From: Ichthyophis bannanicus
Lineage: Eukaryota > Chordata > Amphibia > Gymnophiona > Ichthyophiidae
Direction: 5' to 3'
Length of the DNA stretch: 64,000 bases
Assembly: GCA_033557465.1 (NCBI GenBank)
Contig: CM066048.1
Span: 12,624,305 to 12,688,304, forward strand
The position numbers and the translations under genes were made by a program. Positions within the stretch are counted from its first letter, which is position 1. Each line of letters begins with the position of its first letter. Below, piece after piece: positions 12,091-23,524 of this stretch. The notes below the pieces were generated by a model that worked only from the letters and a program-made list of their open reading frames with translations, made no database searches and was not told the origin of the DNA.

Positions 12091-12329
12091 TGTTTGTTTT
12101 AAATAATGCTTTATGCCAAATAAGAAATCGTATGCCTTACAGTATTGGTCTGAATTGCCCAAATATTTGGCAATTTCTTCTTTTCCTCAATTTCATAAAA
12201 AGTTAAACATGGTTGTTTAATCAAAATTAATGGTTTTTCTTATGGATTTTTTTTACTTGCTGTAAACTGCCCAGAACCACTATTTAGTATTGGATTGTTG
12301 CAGTATATAAAATTGTGCTAGATTAGATT
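12091..12329. other. Spacer with a possible L2-type tail
   Basis: Near 12255-12320, gctgtaaactgcccagaacc followed by gttgcagtatataaa resembles the plus-strand end of L2 LINEs. The rest is AT-rich with no recognised content. Confidence 0.35.
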
Positions 12330-13460
12330 AGGATTGAGTAAAAGCCATACCGCACTCTTTAATATTAGTGCAGTTTACAATTAACATTTCTTGTACAGTG
12401 CAGGATGGACCTGCCTTGTGCTTACATTGAACAGGCGCAGGAACTTGGAGTTGTAACTGGGGTAACTATATATAGGTTAGTCCTTTGTCACCATGCTGTA
12501 TAACGGCGTGGTTGGGTCTAAAAACTATGTACAGATTATGTCAGTTATTTATAATTTTACAGTCTTATTATATTTATAATTGTTTAACATCACGGTCGTA
12601 TTACATATACATTTGTTTAACATCACTGTCATATCCGGTAGTTGGGTTGGGGTCTACCGTAATCCTGGTCTGCATAGGTGTGTGGGAGGTGCTGTCGGTG
12701 CAGGTTGGGGTGTGGGAGTTGGGGATGCATCATTATGCTGTGAGTAGTGTAGAAGGAATAGGTGATGCTTAAGGGCTTTCCTGAATTGGGTGAGGTCCAT
12801 GATCGCTCTGATATTGGGGGAGAGGTTATTCCAGCACTTCGGGGCATAGAATGTGAAGGCTCTGTTCCTTGTTGCCTGAGAACATTTTGTTGTTTCCATG
12901 GGGATTACCAATGTGTTGGTGGCTAATGTCCTTCTTGATCTGTTGTTGGGGGTGGGGATGAGGAGGTCAGTGAGGGAGGAGAAGGGTATCTTATTGATGG
13001 CTTTGAAGGTCAGGAGTTGCACTTTGTTGTGAGCCTGCAGTTGATCGGTAGCCAGTGTAGGTCTTTCAGGATTGGGGTTATGTGATCTCTTCTGGATATC
13101 CCGCAGAGGACGCGGGCAGCAGCATTCATTGCAAGTTGTAGTGGGTTTAGAGTGCTCCTGGGGAGACCTGCAGAATGGCATTAGCATAGTCAAAATGGGG
13201 TGTTACAAGCGCTTGGAAAATTGTTCGGAAGTCCTCTGGCAGCAGCATGGGTCTTAGGTGTCGTAGTGTCCTGATCTTGTGGTATATGGCCCTGATGGTG
13301 TTTATGAGCGCTTTCAAATCAAGGTGCTGGTCTAACGTGACACCCAGGTAGCGTATTGTGGGTTTCCTTGGGAGCTCTGCGTCTCTCACTTTTATTGTCG
13401 TAGGGGGAGAAAAGCTTTTGTCTTTTGTGATGAACAGGACCTCGGTTTTTTGAAGTTGAT
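12330..13460 (-). pseudogene. L2-like LINE, ORF2 C-terminal part and 3' UTR
   Basis: Continuation of the element whose main open frame is 15071-13461. After the first stop, 13389-13147 resumes with RYLGVTLDQHLDLK and PHFDYANAIL, and 13193-12654 resumes in another frame with LLTFKAINKIPFSSLTDLLI and FYAPKCWNNLSPNIRAI. The 3' UTR ends near 12330 in a degenerate accgcactcttt...agtgcagtttaca tail. Confidence 0.8.
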
Positions 13461-15071
13461 TCAGAGGTTCTGGGAATGAAGCCAGTCAGTGATCGCATTG
13501 AAGCAATTTACTAGTGCTGTAAAGTCGGGTTGCGTGACGTTGAATGGGGCAAGTAGCAGTACATCATCCGCATAGATCAGGCAGGAAATTTTGAAGGAGC
13601 GGATGATTTCGCATATGGGCTGCATGTATATGTTGAAGAGTAACGCTGATAGAGAGGAGCCTTGGGGTACCCCCTGGCCTTGTTGAAAAGGCTCAGAGGT
13701 CTTGGATCCCAACCGTATGTGTTGCCATCTGTCAGCTAGGTAGGATATGCACCAGTCCCAGGCCAAGCCCTGGATTCCCTTCTCATGGAGGCGTGTCAGG
13801 AGCTGGTCATGGTTGACGGAGTCGAATGCAGCAGCGATGTCAAGGAAGATAAGTGCAAACCCATTTCTGATATTGCCTATCCCTCTGGTTAAGGTGTTGA
13901 TTAGTGTGGTAAGTAGCATCTCAACTCCGTGTGGTTCCCTGAATCCGTGCTGGCAGGGGTCTAGAGGGGCTGCAGTATCAATGTGTTGCTGGATCTGTCT
14001 TTGGACGGCTTTCTCAATTATTTTGGCTAGCAGGGGGATACTTGAGATCGGGCGGTATGATTCTGCCTTCTGGGCATCTAGTCTGTTGTTCTTCAGGAGG
14101 AGTCGTATGGAAGTCTGTTTGAAGGTTGATGGGAATGTTCCTGTTGAGAAGGTTAGGCTCATGATCCTGGCTAGGATTGGGCTGAGTTCTACGCGCATCA
14201 CTCTTATCCGGTATGCTGGGCAGGGGTCGTTTGGTACAGTGGTGGTATTGATGGTAGCAATGATGTCCTCGATGCATCTCTCAGATGGTGGCGTGAGTTC
14301 TGTAAGCGGTGACTGTTGGCATGGGTTATGACTAGGTGTGGGTCTCAAGGCTGTGTCTGCTTTGATGGATTTGGCCTGTAGGTAGTCAGCATATACCTGG
14401 GGTTGTATTGGTCCTAGCTGGGGAGGTGATGGTTCTTTTGTTAAGGACTTTACTAAGTTGAAGAGGTCCCGGGGTTTGTTTAGGGAGCAGTGAAGGAGCT
14501 CGGCGTGGTAATCTTTCATTTTCTCTGAGATTGTTTCATGGTGTACTTCTAAGTGAGATGTGTAAGCTGACTGGTCTGCTGGGGAATGGGAGCGTCGCCA
14601 TTTTCTCTTGAGCTTCCTGAGGAGCAGAAGAGAATTCCGCAGCTCTGCAGAGAACCAGGGGGCCGGCTTCCTTCTTCTTGCCGGTCTGTTAGGATCGGGT
14701 GGTTTGTCTGAGGAAGGCAGCCGAGAGAGTGAGCTCAGGGTGTCGTTCCACCTTGCTATCATGTTGTTGAGGTTGGCTGACGGCTGTTTGAGTTTTGGAA
14801 GTACGCACTTGATCTCTTCTTTGTCAAGGGACTTGAAGCATCCTGCAGGTGCCCCTGATGCATCGCTTGTGCTGCTGGGTGAATCATGTTCTTGCTGTGG
14901 GGGAATCTGGAATGTGATTAGGCTGTGGTCGGACCATGGGACGGGGGTTATGGCTAGGTTGAAGTTGTGGTCTTGGCTTGTGTCTGGATGTGGGGCAAAG
15001 ACTAGGTCCAGTGAGTTTCCTCTGTGGTGGGTGGGGGTGTTGACAACATGTTCATAGCCCAGCTCAGCCAT
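13461..15071 (-). CDS. L2-like LINE ORF2 segment (endonuclease end plus RT), 536 codons open
   Basis: Reverse transcriptase of a non-LTR retrotransposon, which copies element RNA at a nicked chromosomal target. The frame starts inside the endonuclease domain (residues about 1-60, ending TPVPWSDHSLITFQIP). A linker follows (about 60-270), then RT: PISSIPLLAKIIEKAVQ, HGFREPHGVEMLL, FLDIAAAFDSVNHDQLL (motif A aspartate), GVPQGSSLSALLFNIYMQP, and CLIYADDVLLLAPF with catalytic D502 and D503. The first stop falls shortly after the palm, and downstream pieces lie in shifted frames, so the element is 5'-truncated and cannot move itself. The catalytic residues are preserved, so it is younger than the neighbouring L2 copies. 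The start is simply the first possible codon after the truncation. Confidence 0.85.
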   Translation of the reverse strand: MAELGYEHVVNTPTHHRGNSLDLVFAPHPDTSQDHNFNLAITPVPWSDHSLITFQIPPQQEHDSPSSTSDASGAPAGCFKSLDKEEIKCVLPKLKQPSANLNNMIARWNDTLSSLSRLPSSDKPPDPNRPARRRKPAPWFSAELRNSLLLLRKLKRKWRRSHSPADQSAYTSHLEVHHETISEKMKDYHAELLHCSLNKPRDLFNLVKSLTKEPSPPQLGPIQPQVYADYLQAKSIKADTALRPTPSHNPCQQSPLTELTPPSERCIEDIIATINTTTVPNDPCPAYRIRVMRVELSPILARIMSLTFSTGTFPSTFKQTSIRLLLKNNRLDAQKAESYRPISSIPLLAKIIEKAVQRQIQQHIDTAAPLDPCQHGFREPHGVEMLLTTLINTLTRGIGNIRNGFALIFLDIAAAFDSVNHDQLLTRLHEKGIQGLAWDWCISYLADRWQHIRLGSKTSEPFQQGQGVPQGSSLSALLFNIYMQPICEIIRSFKISCLIYADDVLLLAPFNVTQPDFTALVNCFNAITDWLHSQNL

Positions 15072-15112
15072 TGCCTCAAGGAAGGCATTGGCGTGATTGC
15101 TTTGAAGTGCTC

Positions 15113-16790
15113 TTTAGAAACAAAGGGGAGGAGGGAGATAAGTCAATAGTGAGTAGGACAGGCAGGGTCTAGTGAGGGTTTCTTGAGGAGAGGAGTGACC
15201 ACAACACGCTTGAAGGCTGCAGGTAAAGTTGCAGTGAAGAGCGATAGGTTGAGAATAGGGGAGATGGAAGGGACTACAGTGGAGGAGATGCAGCTAAGGA
15301 GAAGGGTGGGAATAGGATCAGAGGAGTGGGTAGTGAGTTTGGATGAGGAAAAAAGGTGAGTGCTTTCCTTCTCAGAGATCACAGAAAAGGAAGAAAGGGT
15401 ACAGTGAATAGAGCAGATGAGAGAGCTGATCCTTGAGGTACTCCTTGACTGAGGAAGAATGGTGCAGAAGTTAGCATGCTAATTTTGACCTTTTGTATGT
15501 GGTTTGGCAAGTAGAAGTGAAACCATTTTAATGGCGTTCCTTGTATCCCAATCTTGTAGAGTCTGTCTAATAAGAGTTGGTTGGAGACAGTCAAAAGCCG
15601 AAGATACATCCAGGAAAATGAGTATGAATCCTTGTCATGATTTCCGTGTTGTCAATCAGAGTACTGAGAAGAGAGGTCAGGAGGGTTTCTACACTGTGCT
15701 AGGGGCAGAGGTCACACTGATAAATGTAGAGAGGTGTGTCTCTGATCTTGCAGCTGCTCCTGAATACTTAGACAATCTTTTCTATGACTTTGACAACGAA
15801 TGGGATACTTGAGATTGGTCTTTATGATGTCGGACAGGCAGTGTCTAGGTTTGGTTTCTTCAGGATGGGACAGATGGTGGATTGCTTGAGTAGTAGGGGG
15901 AGAGTACCTTGAGATAAGGAGCTGTTACCATACATATGCAAGATGATTATGAGACTGGCTTTTTCCATCTTGATCCAGGACACTGGGCATGGGTCAAGAG
16001 GGGGTGGTTGTGTTTATAGCTGAGAGTACGGAATCTATGTGCTCAGGGCTGACTATGTTGAAGTGGTCTTGGTCTGAGCTGACTGACTTTGGAGGGGACT
16101 CTAGCTGGGGGTGATTAAGGTTGATGCACCTAGCTTGAAGGTGCTGAGCCATGCTATGTGGGTCTAGTGCAGGTTTGGTGTGAGATTCACAGGGCTCTTT
16201 ATGAGTGAGTTGGCAATGTCAAATAACTTCCTGGGCTTGTTCATGACAGCTTTGATAAGGTTTGTATAATATTCTCTTGGCTTTGTTGGTGAGGTCACAG
16301 TATTTATTCAGCTCTTGAAAGTATAATGCTTGTACATAGTTGTTTTGGGATGTTCTCCATTTATGTTCCAGGTGGTACAGTTTGGATTTTTGTTCCTTTT
16401 AAGGGGGACGTGTTTGTGCATTTGCATCTGTTGATAATAGGTGGAGTTGTAGCAGCATCTGAGATGGTGGTGTTCCATGTTGCTATCAGGGAGTCTATTT
16501 GTTCATCTTGAAGTTTTGAGATTAGCTTCAGGGCTATTTTCTAGTTGAAGTCTTGACTGTCAAATGGGAGGAACCTGCGATTGGAGGGGCTAGACTCTGT
16601 CTGTTGTCTAGCTTTTTTTTGGATGCTTAAGTTCAAAAGTAATTAAATAGTGATCAGACTAGGGGACTGGAGAGATGGTGATGGAGGCTTTGGTGATGTC
16701 AGCACTGCTTACAGTGGAGGTAGCGATGAATATGAGGTCCAAAGTTCTTCCTTTGTTTTGGGTGGGGTTAGTGACTATCTGTGAAAATTA
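15113..16790 (-). pseudogene. L2-like LINE, decayed EN-RT region
   Basis: A second minus-strand L2-like copy directly upstream of the previous one. From 16783 downwards there is an endonuclease end (NPTQNKGRTLDLIF, SDHYLITF), then a decayed linker, then RT pieces at 15609-15379 (RLLTVSNQLLLDRLYKIGIQG, SQGVPQGSALSSALF). Fragment 15382-15143 (PIPTLLLSCISSTV, VVVTPLLKKPSLDP) belongs to an earlier RT segment and lies out of order, so this is at least two fragments or a rearranged copy. Confidence 0.7.
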
Positions 16791-17867
16791 ATGTCTCAAA
16801 TATTCCTCACTCAGACACCTCAGATTCAAACCTCCCTTACATTACTTTCCAATTATATTATCCAGTTACACAGTTTCTTTACATAAATCACACTCTTTAT
16901 ACTTACAGGGGGTTATCATCCTTGTCTATCCTGTAAAACTTACACCCACATACACACAACACACAAAAGGTTTCACCTCCTACCAATCTCAGCATCTATA
17001 AAAAAAGGAAACCCTTTTGTCTACCTTCTCTACACTACACTTCAATAAACTTACTTTTATGTTTAAACACACAATTTGCCTTGTCCTGAAATAGGATTTT
17101 CTGTTTTTACCCTGAACTCTTCCTCTTCCCTTTTCTTTCAAAAAGGGAAAAAAATTCCTCTATTCTCCTACATATTAAGCTTAATGTTCACTCTTGACTA
17201 GGGTTTTACACTAACAGTTACTCTCCTTTCCACCTGAACTCCTCTGAAAAGGATATATCTATCACCTACTACAGAAAAAAAACCCTCAAAATAAAACTTT
17301 AAAATCATTCATTCCTATTCACAATCTATTTGTGCTCTCTCATACTCATTCAAAACTTTAAAAACGTCCAGAAAAACATTCATTCAGAGGCCTCCGCAAT
17401 CAAACTCACGGACACACATTCTAAGCTCACTCACAATTCGCCACCAACTGAAGAAAAAAAGCTAGCCTCCGCAGTATTCTAACCTGGGGAGGTAAATGCC
17501 AAAGTACCTGCTGATGTCATAGCACATCCCATTCTATTTAAAATAAAAACTTTTTCTTCCTCCTTCATATAATTTTCCTACATTATTATACATAAAGGGC
17601 CCGATTTTCGAAGCCATATACACGGGTAACTGTCCATGTTACCCATGTAAATGCCTTAACGAGGATTTTCCAAAAAATTTTCCACTATACGGATAGTGCC
17701 TCTGGAAAATCCCAGTTAAGTCACTAATGCGCCCAGATGCTATGCAGTTAGCATCGGGGCATGTTGGGGACGTTCCAGGGCAGAGCGGGGGCAGAGGAAA
17801 GGGCTAAGTGGGTACCAGCGATTTTCAATGCTACCTGGTTAGCCCTCGGCGCTTTAAATGTAGTAGT
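16791..17867. other. Unassigned AT-rich stretch
   Basis: No coding motifs. The part 16791-17590 is AT-rich and has no long ORF. Around 17597-17850, cgattttcgaagccatatac and a later tgggtaccagcgattttc suggest a small unnamed repeat cut by the LINE that follows. Confidence 0.35.
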
Positions 17868-20535
17868 TAATTCCAGTGGTGTTGCATTTATAATTAAGAA
17901 GAAACTTGCAAGAACTATAATGAAATACAATGTAGTCAGTGAATACTTAATTTCTATTCATCTATGAGGAAAGCCCATCGACACAACTATAATTCAGGTA
18001 TATGCCCCAATAACAGCTGCAGAAGAGAAAGACGTTGAGTTCTAGGAACAAGTAGAAGCTGAAATTGACAGAACATGCAAACAGGATATCCTGATAGTCA
18101 TGGGTGACTGGAAAGCAAAAGTTGGCAACAAAGTAGAAGGCAAAGTGGTTGAAAAATATGGACTTGGCAACAGAAATGATGTTGGAGAAAGACTGATAGA
18201 ATTCTGCAAGACCAATGATCTGTTCATCTCAAACACCACCTTCCAGCAACACAAGTGCCAACTGTAAATGTGGATTTCACCCAATGGATTGTAGAGAAAT
18301 CAAATTGACTGCATCTGTGGAAGACAACAATGGGAAAGCTCGATAACATCAACAAACACAAAACCTGGAACTGACTGTGGTACAGATCACCAACTACTAG
18401 TATGCAAACCCCAAAAAAAGAGCAAGCCACTCATGAATATAGCTTGAGAATATACCACTGGAATTTTAAAGATTGCCTGAAAAATCGATTTGCTGCTTTA
18501 GATACAAATGAGAGTTTCAGAAGAGTTATGGGTTAATATCAAGAATGTTGTATTGGAAGAAAGTGATAAGCCTCACCATAAAGGTGAAAAAGCCAAAATG
18601 GTTAAATGGATGACTGAAGAAACTGTGAAAATTGTCCAGAAACGTAGAGAAGCTAAAGCCAGAGGAGAAAGAGAGGCAATCACAGAACTAAACAGAGATT
18701 TCCAATGTGCAGCAAGACAAGAAAAGGAGAAGTACTACAATGACACATGCAAGGAAATATAATCAGAAACTATTAGAGGAAGAACAAGATCAGCTTTTCT
18801 AAGGCTATGAGAGTTAAAGAAAAAATTCCAGCCTCGAATTGGAATGCTACAAGATGTTCAAGGATCCATGTTGAATGATAATGAGAAGATCAAGAAAAGG
18901 TGGGAAGAAGTCGTTATTCCATAAAGATCAAGTGGCCCAATAGCCATTTCAACCTGTACCTTAGTATCAGCAACCATTGGTAATGAAAGAAGTTGAAGCA
19001 GCATTGAAAGTCTTATCAAAGAACAAAGCACCAGGCATTGTTGTAGTGGTTGATATGGAAGGTCATGTGGTCTTTTTCTGTCATCATGTTTCTATGTTTC
19101 TATTCCCGTTGAAGTATTACAGTAATTGGATGAAGCTGTTACCATACTTACAAGGCTCTGTCAGGAAATTTGGAAGACAAATTCATGGACAACTGACTGG
19201 AAAAGATCTGTTTTTATACCAATACTGAAGAAAAGTGACCCAACTGGCTGTGGAAATTATCGCACAAGTGCTCTGATCCCACATGCCAGCAAGATTCTAC
19301 TCAAGATTATGCAGCAGAGACTACAACTATACCTGGACAAGAACTGTCTGCAGTGCAAGCAGGGTTCAGGAAAGGGTGAGGAATGAGAGACAACATCACG
19401 GATGTGAAATGGATCCTTGAAAAGACTAAAGAATACCAAAAGGATATCTATGTGTGTTATTGACTACAGCAAGGCTTTTGACTATGTAAACCATGAGAAA
19501 CTCTGGGCCACATTAAGAGGCATGGGTATACCAGAACACCTGATCGTTCTCTTGCACAACCTTTACATTGATCAAGAAGCAACAATTTGAAATGAAAAAG
19601 GAGAAACAGAATGGTTGAAAATCAGCAAAGGTGTACAAGACTTCATATTTTCCCCTACCTGTTTAGTTTATATGCAGAACAAATCATCAGAGAAGCAGGA
19701 CTGTATAAAGACAATCGAAGTGTGAAGATTGGTGGAAGACTCATCAACAACTTTTGCTATGCTGCTGATACCACATTACTGGCTGAAAGTAAAGACGATC
19801 TGAAACATTTGCTTCTCAAGAACAAGGAACATAGTCTTAAAATGGGCCTGCACCTTAATGTAAAGAAGACAAAGATCCTGACAACTGGCAAAATCAAGAA
19901 GTTCATCATTGATGAAAAAAAAATTGCCATACTAGACAACTTTAACCTACTTTGATCAACTATTAATAAAGAAACAACAAGCAATCAAGAAATCAGACAA
20001 TGCATTGCTCTTGGCAAAATGGCTATGAAGGATCTAGACAAGATTCTCAAGAGCAGAGATGTCTCTCTCCATGCAAAGATTTGACTTATTCAAGCAATGG
20101 TAATTTCGATAACGTCATATGGATGCAAAGTTGGACAGTGAAAAAGATAGACAGGAAGAAAATTGATGCCTTTGAATTATGGTGCTGATGACGAATATTG
20201 TATATCCCATGGACTGCCTGAAGAGAAAACCAGTCAGTAATGGAAGAGATCAAACTTAAGCTTTCTTTAGAAGCTCAGATGACAAGACTTCGACTTTCAT
20301 ACTTTGGACACATCATGCAAAGAGAGAGATCATTAGAGAAAGACATTATGCTTGGCAAGGTTGAAGGTCAAAGCAAAAGAAGAAGGCCAGCAATGAGATG
20401 GATCAATACAATAACAACAGCTATGGGTGCCACTCTGTCAACAATGAGCCGCCTGACTGAAGACCGAACACAGTTTAGGACAACTATCCAGAGGGTTGCC
20501 ATAAGTCGACACCGACTTGATGGCACTTGATGACA
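17868..20535 (+). pseudogene. RTE-clade LINE (BovB-like), EN-RT-C-terminal region, decayed
   Basis: The order of motifs matches RTE/BovB ORF2. The APE endonuclease (17868-18420) has IIQVYAPITAAEEKDVEF, VMGDWKAKVG, NQIDCICGRQQWESS and a GTDCGTDHQLLV ending (DH). The RT (18970-19955) has LSKNKAPGI, PILKKSDPTGCGNYR, QEATI- and GVQ-type segments, SLYAEQIIREAGLY, and CYAADTTLLAES, where the family has YADD. The C-terminal part (20240-20530) has LRLSYFGHIMQRERSLEKD and RLTEDRTQFRTTIQRVAISR. Stops and frameshifts are spread throughout and one catalytic aspartate is replaced by alanine, so it is inactive. The end (gtcgacaccgacttgatggc) matches the typical RTE/BovB terminus; an opposite-strand 3' end of the family lies at 38812-39115. 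Confidence 0.9.
19039..19104 (+). mobile_element. Tiny CR1-type 3' tail inserted in the BovB-like RT
   Basis: About 65 bp between the NKAPGI and PVEVLKYY-equivalent codons does not belong to the RT. It reads tgatatggaaggtcatgtgg followed by tctttttctgtcatcatg and ends in tttctatgtttctat, an octamer-like CR1 tail. A relative lies at 41510-41584. Confidence 0.6.
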
Positions 20536-22849
20536 GACAGACAATATGCGCAAAGTCCATGTACCCTATCCATGTTGGGGCCCGTTGATACGTCCATTCT
20601 CTTTTTCTCTGTACATTCAATAATCTCCAATGTTATCAGATAATCTCTCTGCAGTCTTCTCGAATAGATTTGCAGGACATCTCTTTTGGGACAAGTCTTC
20701 AGACTTTATTCTATCTCTAAACCTACCTAGCTATTCACCCACCTTAACCTGGAATTTCCTAACCTTTTCCCTTATCTATTAGGATAGTTCCTTATTTAGG
20801 AACCAAAAATGGAAAAATACAGCAAGCTCGCTTATGTCTTTTCTCCTTCTCTTACTTTCCTACCACACACATATTCCTTTCATCTATTTATTTTTTCCTC
20901 TCCTCATTCACTTGCAAAACCCCTTGTTTCCTCATTCATTCATATCTCTCTCACTTTCTCTGCTCTATTTTCACTTGCTTCTCCACAAACGGGATTTTTT
21001 CCATTCTCTGTCTATTGGATTGGTTCAACTGATCCGTCCAACCCACCTTCCACTGGAATCACTGCTTCAACAGGAGTGAGATCTGATTCTTTCACTTTCT
21101 CTAGAAGATCTTCCCTTACTTCATCTGGACAAGATTTAACACATTTTGCCACTTCCACACTTTTTCCTAAAAGAGAGGTCTCTGTTACTATTCTAGTATT
21201 CTCTATGGGAAGAGCCTCTTGCTTTTCTCCAACCAGTTTACTCACTGGAAATGCCCACTATTGAATAATTTCAAAAGAGAAGATTTTCTCTCCCTCATTC
21301 TTTTTTCTACCATCCTGTTCTTCTTCTGCCCATTTTCCCTCACACCTCTCTAGAGAATACAGCAAGGCCTTCTCATACAAAAACCTTTCATATTTCCTCA
21401 GCCTTTGAGACAGCCTTTCCACCAAGAGTCTTTCTTTTCATTCTTCAAATATTCCATGCAGATCATTAAGTTGTTTCTTGAGATCCTTCCAGTATTCCCA
21501 GTACTGTATTTGACTGTTCTTCACCTGGTGCCCTTCTTTCTTTCTGTAGAACTTCCCCAAGCTCCCCTGCTCATAAACTCGACTTCAGCACAAATTTTTG
21601 TTAGATGATATACTCTTTCTTTTTTCTTCTTTTCAATATTTTTAGTGAGTATGGCTATTTTTTCCAGAACGTGGAACATCCAGTCCTGCTGAGCAAAAAG
21701 ATCCATGTCCATAAGAGACGAGCTTCAGAATCCCCAAGCCTCCAGCCAGAGGAACAGAAAATACCACCCTCAGGGTTTTTCAACTTGAAATGCCTGTCCT
21801 TTCCAAACCCAAAATTAAATCACACACTAAAAAATCTTTTTATTAACTCTCTGTGTTCACCTAAAACAAACCCCTGAAATTCCCCAAAATATCGGATAAA
21901 TTCACAGGATCAATCACTATATTACTGAACCCCCACAAAACCTATAAATGTTTCCCCAAAAGCTCAGAATCCTGTCCGTGACACCATTCTTTCATCACTG
22001 CCGGCTCTGGAGACTATCCAACTCTACTGTTCCACGGTTATTTATGTCACAGTGAGTAGTCAAAATGTTACCTCGAGATGAATCTCTCAGAGAGTGGGCA
22101 AAGGAAACACTACATTTTGGAAGGAATACCTCCCAAATCAGCCAGAGAGAACCAGATGGTACCCCTCTGACTAATCAAAGAGGAACAATAGCCAGAAATA
22201 AAAATAATCTAAGATCAGGATATAGGCTTCAAACCAGGTTAATATTATACTGGGTAACATTTATTCATTTCCCATGTGGAAGGTTATCACAAAATAACAT
22301 TCAAGAAATAAATAGCACTTTAACAAATGTATGTTGAATTTAATATCAGAATAATTTACCATATAATAAATATGAATGCCACAGGTTTTTTTTTCTCACT
22401 TTAAACATGTACTGTCTCCTTAAGACTGGCTTCCTCCACTGACGGCCACCATTTTGAAGCTTCATAGAAGACTGTAGAGCTCCCATAAAGGTGTAAAAGC
22501 TTTGAGGAAGCTACCAAAACCCTCCCAAAGTTCAGAACAGCTATAAATCTGAATCAGGGACAGCTCTGACACCTTATCTGCCCCTGATTTCTCCAGCAAT
22601 CGTGAGCCTGTACAATCCCCCGGAGCACTCCTGAAGCCTCAGGGAAGGTTAAACAAAACCCTCTGTTTGAACCCCACTTTCATTTTCAAAACAAATCCCA
22701 TGCAGCTGCTTCTGCCTGTTCCCTGCAGTTTCCCCAAAGCTGTAAAACACCATTTTTTTTTTCATTTTTTAAAACCTACACCATACTTTTATCACTCTGA
22801 GAACCCCCATGTATGTATGTATTTATTTATTTTTCTCTCATCTGGTTAC
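20536..22849. other. Unassigned stretch with a minus-strand coiled-coil ORF remnant
   Basis: No named family. On the minus strand, 21712-20990 holds interrupted frames rich in Lys/Glu, notably 21245-21012 (VTETSLLGKSVEVAKCVKSC, then VREDLLEKVKESDLTPVE) and 21712-21521 (FHVLEKIAILTKNIEKKKKE). They could be the decayed start of a retroelement gag or an unrelated ORF. The rest is AT-rich with runs such as the T run near 22750. Confidence 0.35.
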
Positions 22850-23065
22850 ACTACGGAGGCAAAGCATCCACCCCCTCCAAATGACCCAGAACACAGCAGC
22901 TCATATCATCACAGGATCAGCAAAACACGACCACATTACGCTCACGCTGAACCAACTACACTGGCTCCCAATGAAGAGTCGAAGCAGGTTCAAAACAACA
23001 CTCGGCATCTTCAAAATTCTACAGAACAACTCGGCAGAGATCCTCCAGACCCTAATTGTAACTAG
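22850..23065 (+). pseudogene. L2-like LINE RT C-terminal fragment
   Basis: The plus-strand frame 22809-23237 contains LQMTQNTAAHIITGSAKHD and HITLTLNQLHWLPMKSRSRF, the diagnostic L2 C-terminal signature, over about 70 codons. Both ends are truncated. Confidence 0.8.
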
Positions 23066-23524
23066 ATGGATGAAATTACATTTTACCTGGCTGGGGCTCT
23101 GCAGGATGGCAGGGGCTGTTTTTGGCAGCCAGGCTGTGAAAGTACATTTCTGTGATGCAGTTTTACGTCTTTTTAGCGGACTGCTCATGTTCTTAAAAAG
23201 AAATCACAGAAAGTTACTGAAACCACTAATTAGGTGAAAGTAGTGCCTTTTTGGGACAGTTTGTAGGATTTGGCTGCTCCATAGATGGTCCCCGGGACGA
23301 CCTTGGGGTATAGTAGTGGGGGAGCACTTCTGCTCCTGCCCATAGAACTTTGCTTGTGAGGCAGAGAAACTGGCAGCTGGAGCTGGTGGAGAATGAAGAG
23401 TGTGGAGGGCGAGAAGTGGAGTTTTAGGTTTAAAAGTTGGTATTTATGGAGAGAGAGTAAACAGTGTTTGACTTGTGCTAAGTGAAAATTGGAGAGAAAG
23501 AAGGTGGTTGACACTCCTTGGGAG
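23066..23524. other. Unassigned spacer
   Basis: No recognised motif in either strand. Short frames only. Confidence 0.35.

Noticed and set aside
13747..14331. 194-codon plus-strand frame
   Set aside because: It is the antisense of the L2-like RT frame 15071-13461, which carries clear RT motifs.
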